Positions 18,109 to 25,525 of a stretch of DNA of 64,000 nucleotides are shown here, one piece after another; position 1 is the stretch's first letter; the number at the start of each line of letters is the position of its first letter. This DNA comes from Roseomonas alba (lineage in GTDB: Bacteria > Pseudomonadota > Alphaproteobacteria > Acetobacterales > Acetobacteraceae): assembly GCF_019430885.1 (NCBI RefSeq), contig NZ_JAHYBZ010000002.1:248001-312000 (forward strand). Direction: 5' to 3'. Below the pieces are notes generated by a model. The model was not told the DNA's origin. It searched no databases and was given only the letters and a program-made list of their open reading frames with translations. Made by a program: the position numbers and the translations under genes.

Positions 18109-18894
18109 TCACTTATACCATGCCGGCCGGCGCTTTTCACGGAAGGCCGCAAGGCCTTCCTTCCCATCGGCGGAGGCCCGCTGCATCCAGGATTCATGGG
18201 CGAGCAGAGACATCTCCCGGGCCGAGAGCTTCAGGCCATTCGCCCCCAGGAATGAATCCTTGGTCATGGCGATCGCGCTCGGCGCGGACAGCATGGTCTG
18301 GTCGATGATCTCGGCGAGACGGGCCTCGGCCTTGTCCGCATCGACGACCTCGTGGACGAGACCGATTCGCAGCGCCTCGGCGGCATCGAAGCGTTCCCCG
18401 GTCAGGGCGTAGCGGCGGGTGTGACGCAGCCCCATGGCATGGACCATGTGGGTGCTGATTGGCGTCGGCGCCACGCCGACCCGTACCTCGGTCAGGCCGA
18501 AGATCGCCGCCGGCGTCGCGATCGCCACATCGACGCAGCACACTACGCCGCAGCCGCCGCCGAAGCAGGCACCATGCACCAGGGCGAAGGTCGGCTTAGG
18601 GAATTCGTTGAGCTTCTGCATGGCCGTGGTGGTGGCCATCGACGCCAGATAGGCCTGTTCCGGGCCATAGGTCGCGGCCTTGGCCAGCCAGTCGAGATCC
18701 GCCCCGGCCTGGAAATGCTTGCCCGCCCCGCGGATGACCAGCGCCCGGACCGAGTCGTCGTCATGCAGCGAGTCCAGCCCCTCGATCAGCGCGCCGAGCA
18801 GGTCCTCGTCATAGGCATTGCCCTTGGCGGGTTTGTTCAGCGTCGCGGTGGCGATGCCGCGATCGTCGACCGACAGCAGTACGGGCTTGGCCAT
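18109..18894 (-). CDS. Enoyl-CoA hydratase/isomerase family protein (second)
   Basis: A 261-residue crotonase-fold protein. The oxyanion-hole segments are HFQAGADLDWL and GACFGGGCGVVCCVDVAIA, followed by FGLTEVRVGVAP. This arrangement resembles methylglutaconyl-CoA hydratase or isohexenylglutaconyl-CoA hydratase relatives used in leucine and terpene breakdown, but the assignment is not firm. The frame extends upstream; the start at 18894 gives MAKPVLLSVDDRGI, matching family length. It is divergent from the gamma-glutamyltransferase-family gene and lies upstream of the pst operon in the place where phoR is found in many relatives. Confidence 0.88.
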   Translation of the reverse strand: MAKPVLLSVDDRGIATATLNKPAKGNAYDEDLLGALIEGLDSLHDDDSVRALVIRGAGKHFQAGADLDWLAKAATYGPEQAYLASMATTTAMQKLNEFPKPTFALVHGACFGGGCGVVCCVDVAIATPAAIFGLTEVRVGVAPTPISTHMVHAMGLRHTRRYALTGERFDAAEALRIGLVHEVVDADKAEARLAEIIDQTMLSAPSAIAMTKDSFLGANGLKLSAREMSLLAHESWMQRASADGKEGLAAFREKRRPAWYK

Positions 18895-19015
18895 GGCGGT
18901 TCTCCCTTTGTAAGGCACCGCGCATCCTTGCCGCCCGAAGGTGCTGCGCCAACCCACCGTTGACGCATAGCCGTGGCGCGCCGAGGCTTCGCCCGCGCAC
19001 AAGGAGGCCGATGCC

Positions 19016-20719
19016 ATGGCCAGCACCCGTCCCACCCTCTCCGGACCGCGTCACGCCGTCTCGGCGGGTCATTACCTGGCCGCCTCCGCCGGCGCCGCGG
19101 TACTGGAAGCGGGCGGCAACGCCGTGGATGCCGGCTGCGCGGCGGGCATCGCACTCGGCGTGGTGTTGCCGGACCTGGTGAATGTGGGCGGCGTCGCGCC
19201 CATCCTGATCCGCATGGCCGACGGTACGGTCGAGACCATTGCCGGCCTCGGCCATTGGCCGCGGTCACTGCCGCCCGACATCTTCATGCGCGAGCATGGC
19301 GGCAAGATCCCCAACGGCGTGCGCCGCACCGTCGTCCCCGCCGCGCCGGATGCCTGGATTACCGCGCTGGAACGCCATGGCACCATGGGCTTCGGCGATG
19401 TCGCCCAATACGCCATCCGCTATGCCGGCGAAGGCTTCGCCGTCTTCCCCCTGCTTGCCGAGACGGTCGCGCTGCACCTCGCCGACTATCAGAAGTATCC
19501 CTCCAACGCGGCGATCTACCTGCCGGGCGGCAAGCCCCCCGAGGTCGGGTCCCGCTTCGTGCAGTCCGACCTGGCCCGCACGCTCTCCTACATGGTCGCG
19601 GAGGAGAAGCGCGCCGCCGCCAAGGGCGGGCGCATGGCCGGCCTCGCCGCGGCCCATGCCGCCTTCTACCGTGGCGACATCGCTCGGGAGATCGTGAAGT
19701 TCATCCAGGCCGAGGGCGGCTTCCTGTCCATGGAGGACATGGAAGGCTTCCGCTCCCGCCTCGAGCCCGCGGTGCAGAAGCCCTGGCGCGGCCATACCCT
19801 GCTGACCTGTGGCCCCTGGTGCCAGGGCCCGGCGCTGGCCGAGGCGCTGCTGCTGATGGAACGGGCCGGCTTCTCCGGCATGGCGCATAACTCAGCGGAC
19901 TACCTGCACCTGCTGACCGAATGCGTGAAGATCGCCATGGCCGATCGCGAATACCATTTCGGCGATCCGCTCTTCACCCAGGTGCCGCTCGACGGGCTGC
20001 TCTCGACGGACCATCTTGATGCCCGGATCGCGCAGATCGACCCGAAGCGGGCGCATCCGACGATGTACGATCCGCTGCTCGGACAAGGGAAGCCGGCGGA
20101 CGGGCCGCAGCGGACCGACCTGCCGAAGGTCGAGGCCGATACCTCCTACGTCGCGGTGGTCGATCGCTGGGGCAATGCCTTCAGCGCGACGCCGTCCGAC
20201 GGGTCGTGGAACTCGCCGGTGGTGCCGGGGCTCGGCCTGGTGCCGTCCAACCGCGGCAGCCAGTCGCGGCCGGACGCGGCGCATCCCTCGGGCGTGGCGC
20301 CCGGCAAGCGGCCGCGGCTGACGCCGAACCCGGCCATGCTGGTCACGGAAGATGGCGGCGTCATGCCCTTCGGCACGCCGGGCGGCGATGTGCAGATCCA
20401 GGCGATGCTGCAGGTCATGCTGAACGTCTTCCATTTCGGCATGGAACTGCAGGATGCGATCGAGGCACCGCGCCTCGCCTCCTATGCCTTCCCGTCCTCC
20501 TTCGCGCCCTTCGACTATTTCCCGGGCCGCATCGCCGTCGAGGCGCGAATCCCGCAATCGGTGCGCGACGACCTCGCCGCGCGCGGGCACGAGGTGAAGG
20601 AATGGCCGGAGATGACCTGGCTCGCCGGCAGCGTCGAGGCGGTGATGTCCGATCCGAAGGTTGGGCTGGTGCGGGCCGGGGCGGATCCACGGCGTCCCGC
20701 CTACGCCATCGCGGGGTGA
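19016..20719 (+). CDS. Gamma-glutamyltransferase-family Ntn hydrolase
   Basis: A 567-residue protein of the gamma-glutamyltransferase family, which self-cleaves before a threonine that becomes the nucleophile. The N-terminal substrate segment EAGGNAVDAGCAA is present. The cleavage site is visible as EAD/TSYVAVVDRWGNA, placing the nucleophile at Thr376. The later PFGTPGGDVQIQAM and IEAPRLASY segments match the small-subunit end. No signal peptide is seen, unlike the periplasmic glutathione enzyme; the PGGDVQ pattern recalls cytosolic relatives such as amidohydrolases of the oxamate or cephalosporin-acylase type. The substrate is therefore open. Confidence 0.88.
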   Translation: MASTRPTLSGPRHAVSAGHYLAASAGAAVLEAGGNAVDAGCAAGIALGVVLPDLVNVGGVAPILIRMADGTVETIAGLGHWPRSLPPDIFMREHGGKIPNGVRRTVVPAAPDAWITALERHGTMGFGDVAQYAIRYAGEGFAVFPLLAETVALHLADYQKYPSNAAIYLPGGKPPEVGSRFVQSDLARTLSYMVAEEKRAAAKGGRMAGLAAAHAAFYRGDIAREIVKFIQAEGGFLSMEDMEGFRSRLEPAVQKPWRGHTLLTCGPWCQGPALAEALLLMERAGFSGMAHNSADYLHLLTECVKIAMADREYHFGDPLFTQVPLDGLLSTDHLDARIAQIDPKRAHPTMYDPLLGQGKPADGPQRTDLPKVEADTSYVAVVDRWGNAFSATPSDGSWNSPVVPGLGLVPSNRGSQSRPDAAHPSGVAPGKRPRLTPNPAMLVTEDGGVMPFGTPGGDVQIQAMLQVMLNVFHFGMELQDAIEAPRLASYAFPSSFAPFDYFPGRIAVEARIPQSVRDDLAARGHEVKEWPEMTWLAGSVEAVMSDPKVGLVRAGADPRRPAYAIAG

Positions 20720-20728
20720 GTAGGGATG

Positions 20729-20760
20729 CGTTGGAGAGGGGCTTTGCCTTTCCCCAACGC
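20729..20760. repeat. Hairpin B remnant of the composite repeat, copy 5
   Basis: GTTGGAGAGGGGC, a TTT loop and GCCTTTCCCCAAC form a 13-bp stem with two G-U pairs and one mismatch. It matches hairpin B of the composite repeats but lacks hairpin A and the boundary. It lies ten bases after the stop codon of the gamma-glutamyltransferase-family gene, where it could serve as a terminator. Confidence 0.6.
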
Positions 20761-20838
20761 GCCATCCCGACGATCACTCTGCCGCGATCAACGCCCCAGC
20801 CCCCTCCGCGGGCATGGTCCTTGCGTTAAGGACCGCCC

Positions 20839-21540
20839 ATGGACCCGAATGATCCGCCCCGCCGGGCGCTGCTGGGACTGCCGGCCGCACTTGCCCCTAG
20901 CCTTGCCACCGCGCAATCCATGCCCGAGGTGGACCTGCTGCTGGTCCTCGCCATGGACGCCTCGGGCTCCATCGACACGGAGGAATTCCGGCTGCAGCGC
21001 GAAGGCCTCGCCTCCGCGCTCACCGACCCGGCGATCATCCAGTTGGCGACGGCCGGTCGCAACCGATCCATCGCCCTCGCCCTGGTGGAATGGGGCAGCC
21101 CAGGCGGGGCGATGACGGCGTTGAACTGGATGCGGCTGCAGGATGCCGACTCTGCCGCGACCATCGCGCAGGCCATCCGCGCCGCGCCGCGCTCCCTGCA
21201 ATCCTACAATGCCATCGGCGATGCCATCGCCCATGCGACGGCGCTCATCCAGACCGCGCCCTTCCGCAGCGAGGACCGCGTCATCGACGTCGCAGGAGAC
21301 GGGCCGGACCTGCGATCCCTGCTGCCGGCACCGCAGGCGCGCGACCGCGCGGTCGCCCGGCACATCACGGTGAACGCGCTCGCCATCGAGGTCTCGCCTG
21401 TCACCCGCTTCGGCGTGCCGCTGAGTGAGCACTACGAACGCGACGTGATCGGCGGCGACGGGGCCTTCGTCATGGTTGCGCAGACGCGGGCCGATTTCGC
21501 CCGCGCCATCCGCGCCAAGCTGATGCGCGAGATCGCCTGA
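20839..21540 (+). CDS. Exported DUF1194 (VWA-like) protein
   Basis: A 233-residue protein with a short N-terminal signal region (RRALLGLPAALAPSLATAQS) and a von Willebrand A-like fold. The metal-site motif is DASGS at residues 40-44, with RVIDVAGDGPDL later in the domain, matching the DUF1194 family common in alphaproteobacteria. The function is unknown; metal-dependent binding of a partner is likely. It is a single gene between the gamma-glutamyltransferase-family gene and the convergent enolase-superfamily gene. Confidence 0.82.
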   Translation: MDPNDPPRRALLGLPAALAPSLATAQSMPEVDLLLVLAMDASGSIDTEEFRLQREGLASALTDPAIIQLATAGRNRSIALALVEWGSPGGAMTALNWMRLQDADSAATIAQAIRAAPRSLQSYNAIGDAIAHATALIQTAPFRSEDRVIDVAGDGPDLRSLLPAPQARDRAVARHITVNALAIEVSPVTRFGVPLSEHYERDVIGGDGAFVMVAQTRADFARAIRAKLMREIA

Positions 21541-21553
21541 CGCGGCGCGCCCC

Positions 21554-22690
21554 TCACACGTAGCCCGGGCCCTCGATCGCCGGATAGGCGGCGAGGAAGG
21601 CCTCGTCGATCTCCACGCCGATGCCCGGTGCCTCGTTGGGGCGGACGGTCCCGTCGGCGCCGATCGCCCAGGGCGTGCTGCCCAGCTCGTCGCGGAAGCG
21701 GTTAGCCCTGGAGATGTCGGCCTCGAAATACCCGCCATTCTCGATGGCGGCGAGGAAGTGGATCGACGCCGCCTGGTTCACCCCGCTCATCGAGGAATGC
21801 GGGTGGATCGGGATCTTGAAGGCGGAGGCCATGCCGGCGATGCGCAGCGCCTCGGTGATGCCGCCGCATTTCGACAGGTCGGGCTGCCAGATGGTGATGA
21901 CGCCGTCTTCCAGCACGCGGGTGAACTCGAAGCGGGTGAAGTGGTTCTCGCCCGCCGCGAGTGGCGTCACGCCATAGCCCCGCGCCTGCGCATAGCGATG
22001 ATGGTCATGGGCGGGGAAGGGCTCTTCCAGCCAGCCGATGTTCAGCCGGTCCATTTCCGGCATCACCTGCCGCACCTGCTCGATGGAATAGCCGATATTG
22101 GCATCGGTCAGGATGGCGAGATCCTCGCCGAAGGCGGTGCGCACCGCTTCCATCCGGGCGATGTCGTCCTTCACCGTGTCGCCGACGCGCAGCTTCACCG
22201 CCTTGTAGCCGGCCTCGATATGGGGCGAGGCCTCGTCGATCAGCGCCGCCGGATCCTGGTAGCCGAGCGCGACGCCGCCCGCATAGGCCGGCACCGCCCG
22301 GCCCGATCCGCCGAGCAGCTTGTAGAGTGGCAGGTTCAGCGCCTTCGCCTTGGCATCCCACAGCGCCATGTCGATGCCCGACATCGCCATGGCGCAGGCC
22401 GCGCCCATGCCGTGGCTGGCGAGCTGGTACTGGTAGATGCGCGCATTGATGCCGGTGGTGTCGAAGGCGTCCATGCCGAGGATCAGGCCACGCAGCGTCG
22501 TCTGGATCAGCGTCGCGATGGCGGTGTGCGCGCGGCCGTGATGGCTCTCGCCCCAGCCGACGATGCCGTCCTCCGTGGTCACCTTCACCATCACCGCGTC
22601 GCGCTTCACGGCTTGGCCGATGCCGAGGCGCGGACCGCCCTGCGGCAGCGGGAAGGAGGTCGGGAAGGCCCGGACATCGACGATCTTCAT
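21554..22690 (-). CDS. Mandelate racemase/muconate lactonizing enzyme family protein
   Basis: A 378-residue enolase-superfamily enzyme. Metal ligands are visible as Asp195 (LTDAN), Glu221 or Glu222 (WLEEP) and Glu247 (AGENHF), with Asp270 in WQPDLSKCGG and the general acid/base region HPHSS near residues 295-299. At the usual Lys-x-Lys position the sequence has Lys166-Leu-Arg168, which restricts which half-reaction it can carry out. The family includes sugar acid dehydratases and racemases. The gene converges with the DUF1194 gene and is divergent from the amidase pair. Confidence 0.9.
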   Translation of the reverse strand: MKIVDVRAFPTSFPLPQGGPRLGIGQAVKRDAVMVKVTTEDGIVGWGESHHGRAHTAIATLIQTTLRGLILGMDAFDTTGINARIYQYQLASHGMGAACAMAMSGIDMALWDAKAKALNLPLYKLLGGSGRAVPAYAGGVALGYQDPAALIDEASPHIEAGYKAVKLRVGDTVKDDIARMEAVRTAFGEDLAILTDANIGYSIEQVRQVMPEMDRLNIGWLEEPFPAHDHHRYAQARGYGVTPLAAGENHFTRFEFTRVLEDGVITIWQPDLSKCGGITEALRIAGMASAFKIPIHPHSSMSGVNQAASIHFLAAIENGGYFEADISRANRFRDELGSTPWAIGADGTVRPNEAPGIGVEIDEAFLAAYPAIEGPGYV

Positions 22691-22856
22691 GGCTGCGTTT
22701 CCTCGTTCTTCTTAGGTGCTGGCCGGTGCCGAAGGCGGATGGCACCGTTCGGTGCAATCCCGAGCGGGCTCTCAGGCTGCCAGTGGGGCACGGGGTTTGC
22801 AAACACGGCCCCTCGGCGCCGGCAGGACGCGGCGCAGCACAGGAGCGAACGACAGC

Positions 22857-23063
22857 ATGGCGACGGATCCGGTTCCCCAGATCGCGGAGGCGATCCGCCT
22901 CTGGTCCGGCGTGACCTGCCCCAATGCGGCGGGCAAGCGCGGCCTCGAGGATTTCTGCGCCCTCATCAAGGATTTCGAGGCCCAGCGCGGCACGCTGGTC
23001 TTCGAGGACGAACCCTCCACCTTCGAAGCCGCGCTGCGCGCCGAGGCGGAGAGCGAGGCATGA
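22857..23063 (+). CDS. Small protein coupled to the downstream amidase
   Basis: A 68-residue acidic cytoplasmic protein (MATDPVPQIAEAIRLWSGVT at its start) with no signal or membrane segment. Its stop codon overlaps the amidase start in an ATGA junction, so the two are translated together. It recalls small partners of amidases, such as AtzG with AtzE or GatC with GatA, in size and position, but I cannot align it confidently to either. A family match was not recognised beyond that analogy. The longer frame upstream was rejected because its added residues are low-complexity. Confidence 0.65.
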   Translation: MATDPVPQIAEAIRLWSGVTCPNAAGKRGLEDFCALIKDFEAQRGTLVFEDEPSTFEAALRAEAESEA

Positions 23064-24484
23064 GCGCGATCCTCGACGACCTGGCGCTGCTCTCGGTGAC
23101 CGGGGCCGCGGATGCCTTCGCGAAGGGCGAAGCCAAGGCCGAGGCGCTGGTTTCCGCCTGCCTCGCGCGCATCGACGCGCATGACGTGAAGGTGAACAGC
23201 GTCATCCGCCTCGATCGCGAGGCCGCGCTGGAAGCGGCGCAGGCGCTCGATAAGGCGCGCGCTGCGGGGGAGAAGCCCGGTCCGCTCGCCGGCGTGCCGA
23301 TGATGCACAAGGACATGTACTACCGCGCGGGCAAGGTCAGCACCTGCGGGTCGAAGATCCGCCGCGACTTCAAGCCTTCCGTCACCGCGACGGTGTTGCA
23401 ACGCCTGGATGCAGCCGGTGCCATCGACATGGGCACGTTGAACATGGCGGAGTTCGCGCAGAACCCGACCGGCCACAACGCGCATTACGGCGATTGTCAC
23501 AATCCGTGGAGCCTGCCCTATTGCACGGGCGGGTCATCCTCCGGGTCCGGTGCCGGCGTGGCAGCGCGCTTCTTCGCTTGTGCGCTCGGTTCCGATACCG
23601 GCGGGTCGATCCGCCTGCCGGCCGGCATCTGCGGCGTGACCGGCATCAAGGGCACGCAGACGCGCGTGCCTCGCACCGGCGTGATGCCGCTCTCCTTCTC
23701 CATGGACAATGTCGGGCCGCTGACGCGCACCGCGCGCGATGCGGCGCGCGTCATGACGGTGATCTCCGGTGCCGATGGCACCGACCAGACCGCTGCACCG
23801 GAATCCGTCCCGGACTATGAGGCCGCGCTGACCGGCGACATCAGCGGCCTGCGCATCGCCGTGCCGCGCGAATGGTTCTTCTACAAGGCCGACGACATCG
23901 TCGTGAAGACCTTCGAGGCGGCGCTCGAGGTGCTCAAGGCGCGTGGCGCGACGGTGGACTACGTCTCGGCGCCGTCGCTCGCTGCCATCGGCACCTACAC
24001 CGCCGTCATCAGCCGCGTCGAAGGCGCCACCATCCACGCCAACTGGATGCGCGAGCATCCGGGCGACTACGCCATCCATCTCTCGGGTCGTCTCTTCGGC
24101 GGCTACGCGATCCCCGGTCACTACTACCTGGAAGCCCTGTCGCGCCGCGGCCCGCTGCTCCGTCAGTTCTGCAAGGAGGCGATGGCGGACTACGACATCG
24201 TCGCCACGCCAACCCTGCGCATGCGCGTGCCGACGCTCGCCGAGACCGACATCGACAAGGACGCCGAGGCGAACTGGGCGCGCCACATGGTGGTCTCGGC
24301 CAATACGCGGCCCTTCAACTATCTCGGCCTGCCGACAGTCAGCATCCCGGTCGGCTTCGACGATCGCGGCCTGCCGGTCGGCATGCAGCTTTCGGCACGG
24401 CCCTTCGGGGAAGCGAAGGCGCTGAAGGTCGCCGATGCCTATCAGCGCGACACCGATTGGCACGCGCGGGTGCCGACTCTGTAG
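23060..24484 (+). CDS. Amidase signature-family hydrolase
   Basis: A 474-residue amidase. The catalytic Ser-cisSer-Lys triad is intact: Lys84 in MMHKDMY, the cis-Ser in the GGSSSGSG block at residues 157-164, and the nucleophile Ser183 in SDTGGSIRLPAG. The family includes GatA-like, allophanate, biuret and aryl-acylamide hydrolases. A start at 23060 was chosen from a much longer open frame because it begins with MSAILDDLALLSVTG and overlaps the small upstream gene by four bases. It ends before composite repeat copy 6. Confidence 0.92.
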   Translation: MSAILDDLALLSVTGAADAFAKGEAKAEALVSACLARIDAHDVKVNSVIRLDREAALEAAQALDKARAAGEKPGPLAGVPMMHKDMYYRAGKVSTCGSKIRRDFKPSVTATVLQRLDAAGAIDMGTLNMAEFAQNPTGHNAHYGDCHNPWSLPYCTGGSSSGSGAGVAARFFACALGSDTGGSIRLPAGICGVTGIKGTQTRVPRTGVMPLSFSMDNVGPLTRTARDAARVMTVISGADGTDQTAAPESVPDYEAALTGDISGLRIAVPREWFFYKADDIVVKTFEAALEVLKARGATVDYVSAPSLAAIGTYTAVISRVEGATIHANWMREHPGDYAIHLSGRLFGGYAIPGHYYLEALSRRGPLLRQFCKEAMADYDIVATPTLRMRVPTLAETDIDKDAEANWARHMVVSANTRPFNYLGLPTVSIPVGFDDRGLPVGMQLSARPFGEAKALKVADAYQRDTDWHARVPTL

Positions 24485-24494
24485 AGTCCGGGCG

Positions 24495-24818
24495 GACCGG
24501 AGAGGGGCTTCGCCCCTCTCCGGACCTTGGCGGCAGTGCCGCCAAGCCCACCAAAGGCCACAGCGCCTTTGGAAACCGATACCTGGCGCTGGGCGAGGCG
24601 TGTGTTTCGCGATGCCGGCAGGTCCGCGGCGCATGGTGCCCGATCGTTCTTCTCGGCCTTGGGCGGCAGGGATGTTCTGTCCCGTTCCAATGCGCTTGGT
24701 GCGCAAGGGCGGGTTGCGGCACGTGTCCTGTCAGTGGCGCCCGGTGCCAGGTCGAGGTTTCCAAAGGCCCTTCGGCCTTTGGTGGGGTGGGTCCGGGAGG
24801 GGCAAAGCCCCTCTCGGC
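24495..24818. repeat. Composite palindromic repeat, copy 6 (best full copy)
   Basis: Fills the 354-base gap between two convergent genes. Left arm: hairpin B 24497-24523 (12-bp perfect, TTC loop), an extra hairpin at 24526-24546 (9-bp arms), hairpin A 24551-24572, and boundary AAACCGATACCTGGCGCTGG. The centre includes TGCGCAAGGGCGGGTTGCGG. The right arm is the left arm inverted: boundary GCCCGGTGCCAGG, hairpin A 24761-24782, hairpin B 24793-24817 with an AAA loop. Loops TTT-type on the left and AAA on the right confirm the inverted arrangement. Confidence 0.88.
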
Positions 24819-24838
24819 TCCCCAGTGCAGGCACGAGG

Positions 24839-25525
24839 CTACCCCGGCCCGAGCGGCGGCGTCCGGTCGAAGACCGGCGGTACATAGCCTTCGCCGCCCC
24901 AGCGGTGTCTGCTGACCACGGCATTGTTGCGCCGGTCGCGGACTTCGAGGTCAGGCATCCCGCCGCGTCCGCGCCCCGCCGTCACCACCACCCAGCGACG
25001 TTGCCAGCTTGTGCGCCGCCCGCGCGGCCCGGCCTCGCTGTGCGCGGCGGACAGCAGGCCGCCGAAGATCGGCCGCAGCGTCGTGCCGTCCCGCAGCAGC
25101 AGGTGCAGCGCCTCGGTCGAGGTGCTGCGCCCGGTCGACGTATAGGAATTGCGGATCCGCACCGCGATGACCGGTCGTTCGCCCACCGGTGCGAGGCGGT
25201 CCACGTCCAGAAGGCAGCTCCAGAGCGGATCGATGGTGATGGGTTCGATCGACACCGGTCCGGCGACGATCTCGGGCGCGCCGTCGGCGCCGCTGCGCAT
25301 CAGGGCGATGCGCAGATCGTCGTCATCGGGCACGACAACGACGGAGAGGCCATCCGCCTCGGGGCCCCAGGCACCGAAGCCGGAGCAGGCCATGGAGACG
25401 CCGCGCCGGCCATCCTCCGTCCCGGCGAAGAGGGCGCGGGTCGCGGCGGCTTGCTCCAGCGCCTGCGCGGCCCCGGCGGGCAGCAGCAGCGCGGCCAGGC
25501 CGGCCAGCCCGCGCCGCCCGATCAC
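24839..25525 (-). CDS. Hypothetical exported protein
   Basis: A 228-residue protein starting at GTG, with the start overlapping the TPP-enzyme stop codon (GTGA). The N-terminus MIGRRGLAGLAALLLPAGAA ending in QALE is a clear signal peptide with a paired arginine. The mature part contains short beta-rich segments, WSCLLDVDRL, and an arginine-rich C-terminus with GGMPDLEVRDRRNN. I do not recognise a family. Coupled translation with a cytoplasmic TPP enzyme is odd for an exported protein and may reflect only co-regulation. Confidence 0.72.
   Translation of the reverse strand: MIGRRGLAGLAALLLPAGAAQALEQAAATRALFAGTEDGRRGVSMACSGFGAWGPEADGLSVVVVPDDDDLRIALMRSGADGAPEIVAGPVSIEPITIDPLWSCLLDVDRLAPVGERPVIAVRIRNSYTSTGRSTSTEALHLLLRDGTTLRPIFGGLLSAAHSEAGPRGRRTSWQRRWVVVTAGRGRGGMPDLEVRDRRNNAVVSRHRWGGEGYVPPVFDRTPPLGPG

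Noticed and set aside
21758-24484. 908-codon plus-strand frame
   Set aside because: The upstream half is antisense to the enolase-superfamily gene; only the part from 23060 is the amidase.
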